Positions 31,616 through 40,956 of a DNA stretch of 64,000 nucleotides are shown here, in pieces (the first letter of the stretch is position 1; every line of letters starts with the position of its first letter). The stretch lies in NCBI RefSeq assembly GCF_000231115.1, contig NW_006889844.1, forward strand, positions 9,006 to 73,005. The letters run 5' to 3'. The position numbers were made by a program, and so were the translations under genes. The notes below the pieces were generated by a model that ran no database searches, was not told the DNA's origin, and saw only the letters and a program-made list of their open reading frames with translations. This DNA is from Vittaforma corneae ATCC 50505 (taxonomy: Eukaryota; Microsporidia; Nosematidae).

Positions 31616-32025
31616 TCACCATTGTAGAAACTCGCCAGTTGCTGTGCTGTACGGAATGTCATAGTTGTCCAAATTTATAAATCCATTTTTAAAGCTGCAC
31701 TTCCATTTTGTCTTGGTCTTTGTTACTTTTGTAAAGAAACATACCATGTACACCCCGATCTGCCTCTCAAGCCGATCCAGGCGATCCTCCTCAGACAAAA
31801 GATCAGAATGCGAGTCTTCAAAGGATTCGTCCCGTTCCTGGAGCTCTGCCAAATCAGCTGTGTTTACAACAGGCTCAGATTGAAGCACTTCCAAGTTCTT
31901 CAACCACTCCCTCTGAATCGAGTAGGCCATGTCTCTGTCAATACTGTGCATAGGCCCTTCTTGTTCTAGCATAGTTCCTACCTGTCAATGATTTCATAAT
32001 ATGTTCTTTGGGCCTGTTCATTCAT
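31616..32025 (-). CDS. TOA1: TFIIA large subunit (Toa1), frame break
   Basis: General transcription factor IIA subunit that stabilises TBP on promoter DNA. From ATG 32025 (ACCCCAAAATG) the frame reads MNEQAQRTYYEIIDR and stops. The continuing sequence, LEQEGPMHSIDRDMAYSI and REWLKNLEVL, lies one frame over; yeast Toa1 starts the same way with a helix bundle. The C-terminal beta part RLERQIGVYMVCFFTKVTKT and KWKCSFKNGFIN matches Toa1's KVTRTKARWKCSLKDG. One more G at GG (31981-31982) gives 136 aa. The long spacer of yeast Toa1 (286 aa) is nearly all lost. TGAATAAA closes the gene. Confidence 0.88.
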
Positions 32026-32441
32026 TTTGGGGTTGTTTTCCGATAAATTCAGATCTGCCAGGAGGAAAAAAAGAAGAAAATATATTGTTAGCCAAAAGAT
32101 GGTGTATCGAATGCTGAGCAATAGCCTACATAAATGGATAACCGCAAATTAGTGTCTCGGCATCACAGCAGTGCTATTTCATTGTTATCTGGGTGAGTTT
32201 AAAGCAGCAAGATTTATGGGATTAGATTATAGAAAGCTATGCTCTGCTCTATCAAGCCTCAGTAAATTAAGATATAATATTTGCTGATATGGACTACAAG
32301 CCTTCTTTTTTAATTAAACATCGTTCGTTTCAAATTCTGTCTTTGCAGCATCTAGTAGAATTCCCCTCGATTCCAAGACATCGTTCGTCCACACCTTCAT
32401 TTCGGTGCCTTTATTTCTAGTTTGTTTTTGCCCATCTAAAA
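32026..32441. other. 416 bp divergent intergenic region
   Basis: Separates TFIIA and Pik1, read in opposite directions. No gene seen. A short direct repeat ACATCGTTCGT occurs twice, at about 32325 and 32380. CCC signals sit at both ends. Confidence 0.4.
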
Positions 32442-35120
32442 ATGCTACAAGATCCCAGTGTCCAAATCTCCAAAGTCTCAAATATTAAATACCTCACACC
32501 AATAGTATTGCACGACTCAAACGATAGACACTACTATATTTCTCTTCTCTATAGAATAGCCAATCCCGGTGTTCACTACATACTGTGCCGTAAACTCAGG
32601 AGCATGAATGTAAGAGAAGAGATACCACAGCTGGTTGAAATCATGCTAAAAGGATATACCAGTTCAGCACTGTCAACCAATATCTCTTCCACATCTCCAA
32701 TATCCTATCCAGTATATGATCTACTCATTTATAATGCAAGGAAAGATAGAAACTTTAGGATTGCCCTGTTCCTGAGACTAAAAAGTGTTCTGGGAACTGT
32801 AGACGAGAGTAAAGCTAGTCACTGTTATTTTCTTTGTTGTGATATACTCGATGCTGACAGTTTTGAAAGTAAAAAAAATGTTGGGATCATATACAAACGT
32901 TATAGACTGGCCAAGTCTTTGAGAAAAAAGGTTGCAAGCAATCGTATGTTATTCAGTGAAAATGGGACTTCTACGAGCAAGGACAATGGGGCTTTAATGA
33001 TTGAGAACAATACTGCTGAAAACACTAGCGGTATAGTATCAACAAATAGTGGTGCTATATTATCCAAAAACAGCACTTTGCTAAGGATTAGAATAAGATA
33101 CATCTTACGCAATAGAACTTTCTCAATCACAAGAAAACAAAAATCACCAACCATAAATGGGTTAATGTTGTACTTTGCCAAATCTGTACTCTCGCTATTT
33201 AATACGCAGCTGTTCAAGGAACTGGACGAATATTCTCGAATCTTCAACAGTAAAAAGAACTTTAAACACCTTCAATTTAAAAGCACATGTTCAAAGTTCA
33301 AGACCAACTGCCATTTTCTTGAAAATTTAGTTGAAATTTCAAGCATCCTTAAGAAAATACCCGTGCACCTAAGACAAAGAACCCTTAGAATATACTTGGA
33401 ATTATTAAATAGAGAGATGTCCAATAATATTTTCAATCCACTTTGTAGTGCCAAAAAAATACTTGGATTCTCATTGGAACATGCAAAAGTGCTAGACTCG
33501 GCAGAAAACTGTCCTTTTATTGTGATTTGCGAGTGTGCAGATCTGGGTAGCACTGGCCATAGGCCGTATAGCACAGACTTGAAGAAAGCCAAGGGCTTAG
33601 TAAGACAGCTGGAGTTTTTGAATGATTTGGGGGAGCTGGGAGATGTTGATGGGATCAAGGAAAGTTTGGTTGTTGCCATTGAGAATGCCCTGTTTCATAA
33701 CTTTATGAATGGCGATCCATTAATTGATACAGTTTCAATGATAAACCTTAATATTAATTCCGACAGTGCCATGCATACAAATGATGATATTTATAATAGT
33801 CCAACCATTTCAACTGAACCTGATGATGGAGAAGTAGACAGATCGCATTTGGACAAGCACGGCTCGTTGATCAAAGATCGAGAATTTGCGAACGGCTTGC
33901 AAATAGACATGGCAGATTCCATGGGTCGACCTAGAAGTGTCTGTGACAACAACAGCAGGATGCCCAGCAACGAGGGAGAAACCAGAAATAATATAGTAGA
34001 ATTTAATAGTGGCACCATAGAGCTTAGTAGCGATGCTTCCAATAAGTCAAAGCAAGACTCTATTGATGGTGGAGACATTAGTCAAATCCATAACATTGAA
34101 GACAGCAAAATCTCCAACGAATCAGATGCCCCGACAGCCAGTGTTAATTTAGAAATCATTACAACAAACCAGGAATATGACGAATTGGTGGCGAATAACT
34201 CGTCCTCAAGTATAACCTACTCTCCTTATATCAATGAAACAGCTAGTGGCTCATCGGTTTATCTAAGTGATGACAAAAACGCCAGTCTTCTGTCCCGCTG
34301 GGATGAGAGATCGTTTTCATCGATCAGAGAAAAAGTCAGAAGGTCTACAAAATATTCAAAATGCTCCGGATGGACTATCTGCTCGTTCATTGTAAAGTCG
34401 GGGAATGTTTTGCGGCATGAGTACTTAGCCTACCAGGTGCTAACCCAGATGAAAGAGATTTTTATTATGGAAAACCTGCCAATTTACATTAGAAATTACA
34501 AAATCATTCTTGTTTCAGATACGACAGGACTGGTAGAGACAGTGAACGACGCCCAGTCGATTCATCGAGTCAAGTTTGAGACAAAATTTAAGACTCTTGA
34601 GTCGTATTTTAAGTACCTTTTTGACGGCGATAAATTCGATATTGCCAAAAGGAACTTCCTTTACTCACTCGTAGGATACTCGTTGGCATCATACATTCTT
34701 CAAATCAAGGACAGACACAATGGGAATATCTTGATTGATGGTTTTGGCCACATTATTCATGTAGATTTTGGATTTACATTTGGAAAGCATCCGGGAATAA
34801 TTTCAGTTGAAAATGCACCATTTAAAATTTCCTCGGAGTATCTTGAGTTGATTGATATTGAAGAGTTCAAAAGCCTATTTGTCAAAGGTTTCAAGGCCTT
34901 GAGAAAACACAACGAGAAACTGTCGAGGATGGTTGAGATCATGCAGGACAGTGGATACTATGAAAAAATAGCTTTTGCAGAATTCACAGATAGATTAAGA
35001 TTGGCTGATAGTGACAAGGATCTTGAGATCTACTGCCAGGGTCTGGTAGATAGATCGATTAAAAGTATGAGAACGATGTTCTACGATCAATTTCAATACC
35101 TGTCAAATGGCTATCTTTAA
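32442..35120 (+). CDS. PIK1: Phosphatidylinositol 4-kinase Pik1
   Basis: Makes phosphatidylinositol 4-phosphate at the Golgi and in the nucleus. 892 aa (yeast 1066). The N-terminal helical region (1-110) resembles the lipid-kinase-unique domain; a long, poorly conserved Ser/Asn-rich middle (about 450-620) follows; the catalytic domain starts at about 640. Seen: GWTICSFIVKSGNVLRHEYLAYQ, the catalytic IKDRHNGNILID and the metal-binding IHVDFGF. The usual DDLRQE is SGNVLRHE. Four residues differ from that motif, so the activity of the N-lobe contacts deserves care. GCCCATCTAAAAATG marks the start; TAATAAA overlaps the stop. Confidence 0.93.
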   Translation: MLQDPSVQISKVSNIKYLTPIVLHDSNDRHYYISLLYRIANPGVHYILCRKLRSMNVREEIPQLVEIMLKGYTSSALSTNISSTSPISYPVYDLLIYNARKDRNFRIALFLRLKSVLGTVDESKASHCYFLCCDILDADSFESKKNVGIIYKRYRLAKSLRKKVASNRMLFSENGTSTSKDNGALMIENNTAENTSGIVSTNSGAILSKNSTLLRIRIRYILRNRTFSITRKQKSPTINGLMLYFAKSVLSLFNTQLFKELDEYSRIFNSKKNFKHLQFKSTCSKFKTNCHFLENLVEISSILKKIPVHLRQRTLRIYLELLNREMSNNIFNPLCSAKKILGFSLEHAKVLDSAENCPFIVICECADLGSTGHRPYSTDLKKAKGLVRQLEFLNDLGELGDVDGIKESLVVAIENALFHNFMNGDPLIDTVSMINLNINSDSAMHTNDDIYNSPTISTEPDDGEVDRSHLDKHGSLIKDREFANGLQIDMADSMGRPRSVCDNNSRMPSNEGETRNNIVEFNSGTIELSSDASNKSKQDSIDGGDISQIHNIEDSKISNESDAPTASVNLEIITTNQEYDELVANNSSSSITYSPYINETASGSSVYLSDDKNASLLSRWDERSFSSIREKVRRSTKYSKCSGWTICSFIVKSGNVLRHEYLAYQVLTQMKEIFIMENLPIYIRNYKIILVSDTTGLVETVNDAQSIHRVKFETKFKTLESYFKYLFDGDKFDIAKRNFLYSLVGYSLASYILQIKDRHNGNILIDGFGHIIHVDFGFTFGKHPGIISVENAPFKISSEYLELIDIEEFKSLFVKGFKALRKHNEKLSRMVEIMQDSGYYEKIAFAEFTDRLRLADSDKDLEIYCQGLVDRSIKSMRTMFYDQFQYLSNGYL

Positions 35121-35322
35121 TAAATTAGCATATGACTAGTAGAAAACAGCTAACAATCTACATCAACCCAATGTTTTTATCTTGACACATATTTCTACAT
35201 TTAATGATCTCGGCCAACTGCCGCGCCCAGTTGCTATTTCAAGTGTGCAGCCCAAACCTTGACAGCCAATATTTCTTTGAAGTTATCTGTGCTTTATCTC
35301 TTGCCCTAGTAAAATTTGAGAA

Positions 35323-36513
35323 ATGTATAATGAAGAAGCCAGATTTTTAATGCAGGATGGGATGCTTGAGGAACAAGAGAATCAAGAAAGAAGGGCTGGA
35401 GCAGAAGAAAAGCAAATGACGCCTTACAAGAGTCAAAGAAAGGGCGCAATCAACAGAGTCAAGTCATTTTCAAAAAGTAAAGAAAGAGCAAGGAGATTCA
35501 AAGGAATGCCAACTGTTAAGGGTAGAGAGCCTGAATTTAATCGAATTAAGAAACAGATAGACTCGTTTCTTAAGTACAAAAACAACAGCATTCTTTACTT
35601 AACTGGTGTCCCTGGATCTGGCAAGACACACACTACACTTACTCTCTTAAATTATCTTGAAGTTCCCTATTCATATATCAACTGCTCCACATTGAAGACC
35701 AGAAAGGATATTTATAAGGAGATCTGTGATGCAATTGAGTGTGCTTGTGAGATAAGGAATGGGACCTTGCAATCACTAAGGTACCATTTAACTAGTTGCT
35801 GCCATAGCCACATTATAGTCGTTGATGAAGTTGATTTTTTGATAACTAAAAATGAAAGCTTTCTGTACAATCTATTTGAAATGCCCTTTATGGACAGCTG
35901 CAAGATGTTTTTGGTTGTCATATCGAACACACTTGGCAGTCTAAGTTCAAAGCTAGAGAGTAGGATTGCAAAGAATAGGATCGAATTCAAGCCATACAAT
36001 GCAAATCAGCTGATGGAGGTTGTTGTGTCTGAAATCCAAAATGGAAGCACGAAGGTTGACCAAAAGTCGCTAGAGCTAATAACAAAGAGGATAGCCTCTT
36101 CTACAGGAGACATCAGGAAGGTCAGGGAGATAATTGAAGAGTCGGAAAATTTAAATCTGAACCGAACAAGCCATATTCTCAAAGACATGGCCACTCCCCT
36201 TCTCAACAAATTTGTGGTTTCGCTCAATTTCTACCAAAAGCTCGTTCTTTTTCTCAACACCCAGCCTTTAAAGTCAATGGCTGAGTGGTTTAATGAGTTT
36301 AAATCATTTTGCAAAATTAAAGGCTATCCTGTCTTAAGCTTTGCGGATTTTCAATTCGTTGTAAACGATTTAATGTCATTTGACATCTACAGGATGCGAA
36401 AAGACGGTATTTACATAGCTTGCAACTACCTGCAGGAAGAAATGGAAATGGCAATGAAGAATGATCCGTGTTTTGATGAATTCAAATCCAAGAAGATTGG
36501 GCTTTCTGACTGA
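35323..36513 (+). CDS. ORC1/CDC6-family AAA+ ATPase
   Basis: Replication initiation ATPase. 396 aa. The N-terminus (1-65) is basic and disordered, the AAA+ core follows: Walker A TGVPGSGKT near residue 94, Walker B IIVVDEVDFL near 165, sensor 1 VVISNTL near 200, then a lid and a winged-helix-like C-terminus. LYNLFEMP is close to ORC1's YNLFDWP, and there is no room for ORC1's BAH domain. CDC6 is the alternative; one of the pair may be elsewhere. CCC lies about 17 bases before the ATG and AAAATTT about 8 before. Confidence 0.82.
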   Translation: MYNEEARFLMQDGMLEEQENQERRAGAEEKQMTPYKSQRKGAINRVKSFSKSKERARRFKGMPTVKGREPEFNRIKKQIDSFLKYKNNSILYLTGVPGSGKTHTTLTLLNYLEVPYSYINCSTLKTRKDIYKEICDAIECACEIRNGTLQSLRYHLTSCCHSHIIVVDEVDFLITKNESFLYNLFEMPFMDSCKMFLVVISNTLGSLSSKLESRIAKNRIEFKPYNANQLMEVVVSEIQNGSTKVDQKSLELITKRIASSTGDIRKVREIIEESENLNLNRTSHILKDMATPLLNKFVVSLNFYQKLVLFLNTQPLKSMAEWFNEFKSFCKIKGYPVLSFADFQFVVNDLMSFDIYRMRKDGIYIACNYLQEEMEMAMKNDPCFDEFKSKKIGLSD

Positions 36514-36772
36514 GAAGACATATTGGTTTTTGCAAAGTTTGTATCCTTCAATTAAATGCCGACAGTGTTTCCGCATTCTTTTAAATACACGAGCCTCGTA
36601 TTTTCAGTCAAGTGACTTATATCCAAAAGTGTAAAGCTGAAGTCTTATCGGCTACCATCATTCCCTGAATAGTGTCTATCGAGCGAACAATCCACAAGAA
36701 TATCCAGGCGCACATTTTATAATGTAATTCCAACGAAGATAATACATTGGTTACTGAATATCCTTCATTTAT

Positions 36773-37459
36773 TCAATGTGCAGGTTTTCTGTTTCTAAAA
36801 ATTTTATACTGTGCCGAGTATATGCAAATACCGACAGTCGCTATGCCAGCAAAGAACAACAGTCTTTGATAGAATCCTAAATTGTCAAGGAAAGGATAGA
36901 TGTACCTTCCAAAGTAGGTAGCATATGCAGTTACAAGTATGTAATACAGCATTGCGAAAAGTACAAAAAACATCAGGTGATAGTCGCATGGCTTCAGAGT
37001 GAAGTCTGTATATTCAATATAGCTTAGAATTAGGGGAAACACATGCGATGAAAGCCTGGAAAGCAGCGGGGTTTCGTTTCCAGGTTTTAGTGTCTCCTTA
37101 TCGACAATTAATTTTTTGTCAATCAGAAACAAAAGCCAATAGATAAAGGTAACTATAAATTCAAAGGTAAAGGAGACTGGAAGAAAAAAGTTCTTAATAA
37201 AGTGGAAGTTTCCAGTTATTCTGTTGATGATTCCAGAAATGGCTGAAATGATTGTTAGGAGAAGAGAGATTTTTGTAAATAGCAGGTACTTGTAGTTATT
37301 GTATTCGCTAGTTGATTTGATACTGTTTGGATTTTCAACATAGTCGAAGAGTGAAAAAATACTGGTCAAAATGAGAAAGGATCGTGTCAGAGACACTATA
37401 AATCTCTGCTTTGGATTCATGCCTGTCAATATTTGGCTGGGGTTGATGGCTATAAACAT
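36773..37459 (-). CDS. FAR-17a/AIG1-like membrane protein
   Basis: 228 aa with about five or six membrane segments (near residues 22-40, 57-80, 92-115, 138-155, 165-185, 195-212). The family's conserved Thr (YLLFTKISLLLT) and His (RLSSHVFPLILSYIE) are both present; in mammalian AIG1 and ADTRP the equivalent Thr and His act as catalytic residues for hydrolysing fatty acid esters of hydroxy fatty acids. EFIVTFIYWLLFLIDKKLI also fits. Predicted ER membrane hydrolase of lipids; the substrate here is unknown. ACCCTGGTATG marks the start; TGAATAAA closes the gene. Confidence 0.8.
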   Translation of the reverse strand: MFIAINPSQILTGMNPKQRFIVSLTRSFLILTSIFSLFDYVENPNSIKSTSEYNNYKYLLFTKISLLLTIISAISGIINRITGNFHFIKNFFLPVSFTFEFIVTFIYWLLFLIDKKLIVDKETLKPGNETPLLSRLSSHVFPLILSYIEYTDFTLKPCDYHLMFFVLFAMLYYILVTAYATYFGRYIYPFLDNLGFYQRLLFFAGIATVGICIYSAQYKIFRNRKPAH

Positions 37460-37759
37460 ACCAGGGTTTATTTACTTTCACATATAACATTGGTATTAGA
37501 GTACATCTAAAAGTTGGTGGTTGCTCAGATGAGCACCGATGCTACACTGTTGGGCACAGGTCGGTACAAGAGTGCTTGATCGCTATTTTTATATCCACGC
37601 CAAAGCACAATTTTGATTACTCAGCACACGGTGTACTCTATCCTAAACCGTCCCTAGTTGCAATAAACGTGCCGACGAGGTGCTATTTAGCATGGATTAA
37701 CTCTGTGGCATGTTTATGTCCTAGCTACAGGTTCTTTCATTTTGTTCTTAGAACACCCT
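37460..37759. other. 300 bp divergent intergenic region
   Basis: No gene seen. Both flanking starts have CCC within five bases of the ATG, so the region is probably a divergent promoter. Confidence 0.4.
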
Positions 37760-38882
37760 ATGGATAAATTTCTTAAACTAGACGCAGAATTCACACAAGA
37801 TGCGAAGGTGTTCAAAAGAATAATGAGGAAAATTGTATTTAAAGACGCCATCACACTAGACTCGTATCTTTCTCTTATAAAACTTCCACTTTTCAAGAAA
37901 TTGCTATACAATGACTTTTACAAATCAGATGAGTTGAGGGCGAGCTACGAAGAAATCGTAAGAAAAGAGACAAGTGGAGTCGAGAAAATGATCTTTCAAC
38001 TTTTGTGCAAAAGACCTGTTGGATTCAAGGACATAAAGCTCAAGTTTCTCTTTTATAAAGAGTTTCCAGATCAAAGAGAATACTTTGTTAATGAAAACCC
38101 AACGGTAATCTTTGAAGCCCAGGATTTGCTGTTCAGACAGGTATATTTCCATGAAAACGTAAAGGGAAAAATGCAAAACCTGATCCAAAAATCTCCATTT
38201 AAACACAAAATATTTTTCATACTGGCAATGAAAAATTGCTTAAGCTTGAGTTTCATGAAAGACGTAATATTTAATATTAAGGAGCATCAAAGCCTGATTA
38301 GAAAAGAGTTTAATCTAAAAGACTCTGAGTTTTTCAAATACTGGGTCCTGGCCCTCAAATCATTGCCTGAAAAGGAGTTCTATGCAATAGTAACATCTGA
38401 AATGGTCTATTCACCCTTTATTGAAAAAATCCAATTGCTAAGGGCAGTTGAAGATTTGGTTAGCCATCAAAAACTAAGTTTGTGCATTCTAAAGGAATGC
38501 TTCAATTCTGAACTCCCAATAGTAAGAATCTATGTTGTGTTTCTAAAGATTACCGAGATGCTGTGTCTCGCATATGGATTTAAACTAAAGCTACTTTACT
38601 CATGGCTGAGATACTTCCTGTATGAAAGGCAGATCGATTTATTTTTTGATTTAATGGGGAAGCATGAAGAAGGCAAAGAAAAAAGACAGGGAATTTGAAT
38701 TTTACTGTGTTTTGGAAGGGTATCTGAAGGAAGAAGTGGAGTTTGACAGGGTTTTGGCATTGGCTGGTAGCATTGGGGATGAAAACCAGTTTTCAACCAT
38801 AACGATTGGCCAGATAGTTGAAAAATACAAAGTAAACGGCGAAGAGCAGAAAGACTGTATCCTACAGCAGTCTAACTCCTGA
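37760..38882 (+). CDS. Unknown helical protein, frame break
   Basis: Not recognised. ATG 37760 follows CCC by one base (CACCCTATG). 373 aa after correction, rich in Leu, Phe and Lys with many predicted helices, so a helical-repeat fold is plausible. The first frame ends at 38698; the second (38664-38882) continues as DREFEFYCVLEGYLKEEVEF. Six A at 38679-38684 mark the break: five A would join GKEKDREFEF without loss. The second frame happens to have an ATG at 38664, so a separate 72 aa gene cannot be excluded. Confidence 0.6.
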
Positions 38883-39083
38883 TTCGGATACTTCTTTTGT
38901 AGGTCTCTGTGCGGAGAGATTCGCCGTGTCAAGATGAAAGAAGGCATAGATGGACGCGACATCAGCATTCCAAGAGCATAACTATGCAGAGGATCTTTTA
39001 TTTAAGAGACTGAGCATCATTATAAATGCAGATCGGCCTATATGTAGATGCTTCTATCTAATCCTTAATCTACAAGAGCACTG

Positions 39084-39553
39084 TCATTTTTCTATCTCAT
39101 CCGCACATTCACTTGCCTGATCGGGCCCTAAAGGCTTTTTGAGAAATGATTTAAGCTTCTCAAATTTCTCAACGTTAAATCCCTTGTAGCTATTCAGCAC
39201 ATCCTCTATTTTGTGGGTATTAACTTTTGATTCTCTTTTGTATTTGTCCTTCAGATTACTTCTTGTGCGATCTGGAAAAAGAAGATTCATAATTGAAAAA
39301 TCAAGGCCACAGCACTCCAAAGCACTGTAGAAAAGATCATTCTCCTCCCTATTCCATCTCTTTCTATTTCCCTTGTTCTTCATGTACGTATATGATGTCA
39401 CGATTTCTTCTTCAAAAGGCCAGGTGCATCTAAACTTATGACTATTTGGTCGTTCACGACCTGCAGTATGCTTTCCTTCTTTTTTTGGCGCTTCTGCGGC
39501 AGCTTTGTGAAATTTTTATTATCTAGAAAGTATTTCAAAGTTCTCTTTTCCAT
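39084..39553 (-). CDS. BDP1: TFIIIB subunit Bdp1, SANT domain, frame break
   Basis: Subunit of TFIIIB, which recruits RNA polymerase III to tRNA, 5S and U6 genes. ATG 39553 follows CCC directly (CACCCATGG). 156 aa after correction, against 594 in yeast: essentially the essential core. The first frame ends QIVISLDAPGLLKKKS; the continuing frame reads EEEIVTSYTYMKNK, then the SANT domain WNREENDLFYSALECCGLDFS and LLFPDRTRSNLKDKYKRESK, matching Bdp1's FPGRTRRQIKNKFKKE. One more base in AAAA (39414-39417) joins the frames. Confidence 0.88.
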
Positions 39554-39836
39554 GGGTGTGCTACAGAGCCCAACGAAAAGGAGTGCGACAAGGGAAGATT
39601 GGAAAGTGTATTGAAGAAACACAATGCTTCTATGACATTGAAAGCATAATATTTGACAATCATACTCAGATGCTTAAGATATTTAACGTTATCTCGGACT
39701 TCTTGGTAATCCACCATTCTAAAATAAACTTCGTTGTGGTTTAAATTTAGTATTTTAAATGTTGATAGATATATTGACTATTTCTCTATTTTATATCTAC
39801 TCCCTTTGAAAACAAAAAATTTTATCTACCCTTATA

Positions 39837-40601
39837 ATGTCCTCAAAGGAATATCAAGAAGCAATCCGAAAAGCACACTATTACGACCTAGCAGAGAGGT
39901 ACCAAGACATGGCCGAGGAAATGAAAAAGGCCGTTATATGCATAGCAAAGGAGGGGCAGGAGCTGAGCGTTGCCGCCAGAAACTACCTTTCTCTTGCTTT
40001 CAAGGATTTGGTAAGCTCTAGGAGGAGCAGTTGGAGGGTACTGGTTGCTGAGAGAGCAAAAGTAAAGGAAAAACAACCAGAAGAGCTGCACATAATAGAT
40101 GAGATAATAAAGAAAGTAGAGACCGAGTTACTTGACTATTGCAATGAAGTTCTTGGGATTATTGAAGACTATATTCTTCCTAGAATAGATAAATGCTCGC
40201 TGACCCACAATGTTTTCTTCTTAAAGATGAAAGGTGACTATTACAGATACATGGCCGAGATAAAGGAGACGTACAAGGACAAAAATGTGCGGGAAGAGGC
40301 TTTAAGGGGATATGCCGAGGCAAAGAAACTGGCAGATGGTCTTAGCTTTACAGATCCTATACGCCTGGGGCTTTATTTAAACTTCTCGGTTTTTGAATAT
40401 GAGATAATGCAGAATCCGAGTGAAGCTTGTAAATTGGCAAGGACAGCATTTGATGCTGCGATATCCGAGCTTGACACACTCTCTGAAGATTATTATAAAG
40501 ATTCGACGCTGATTATGCAGCTTTTGAGGGATAATCTTACTCTTTGGACCTCGAGAGAGGAAGTTGATCAGGCAAAAGGCGAAAACCTGGAGATGTCTTG
40601 A
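39837..40601 (+). CDS. 14-3-3 protein
   Basis: Dimeric adaptor that binds phosphoserine/threonine motifs on kinases and many other partners. 254 aa, full length. Seen: ELSVAARNYLSLAFKDLVSSRRSSWR (family: [21 protein letters not shown]), FLKMKGDYYRYMAE with the phosphate-binding Arg-Tyr pair, and GLYLNFSVFEYEI (GLALNFSVFYYEI) and LLRDNLTLWTS. Upstream AAAATTTTAT and TACCCTTATAATG match the promoter pattern of highly expressed genes here. The tail is acidic as usual. Confidence 0.97.
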   Translation: MSSKEYQEAIRKAHYYDLAERYQDMAEEMKKAVICIAKEGQELSVAARNYLSLAFKDLVSSRRSSWRVLVAERAKVKEKQPEELHIIDEIIKKVETELLDYCNEVLGIIEDYILPRIDKCSLTHNVFFLKMKGDYYRYMAEIKETYKDKNVREEALRGYAEAKKLADGLSFTDPIRLGLYLNFSVFEYEIMQNPSEACKLARTAFDAAISELDTLSEDYYKDSTLIMQLLRDNLTLWTSREEVDQAKGENLEMS

Positions 40602-40956
40602 ATTAAATGATGAACTTTAACACTATTGTTTTACAATATGCTTTGTTTTTGTCTTGGACGATTCGCTGTAACTGGTCTTTGGTTAAACTGCCATCCATAA
40701 ATAAGCTAGATAGTCTCGAACGAGTATTTTTAACCCTAGAAAAATGTTTGCCAAAATTTTAATATCCTCTTTGGGCCTACCTGGCATATTTACGAATGAA
40801 CAAGCGCTGTTTCAGTGCTAACTGAAAGGTACAAGCGGAGACATTGAGTGTATTGCAACACTGCACTTTAATCAAGGATGGCTTATGCCCATCCATTTTA
40901 ATACATTTAAAGGAGCACTCCTTAACAGCTTATCAATAGCATGAAGAGCCCCTTTA
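40602..40956. other. 355 bp gap with a 25-codon frame
   Basis: ATG 40744 is preceded by CCC (AACCCTAGAAAAATG) and opens a 25 aa frame (MFAKILISSLGLPGIF...) to TAA 40821. It may be a tiny gene or a chance match; there is no other support. The rest is without visible features. Confidence 0.35.

Noticed and set aside
31966..31982. 16-base intron in TFIIA large subunit gene
   Set aside because: Too short for any known splicing; a one-base correction explains the frame and keeps the Toa1 alignment.
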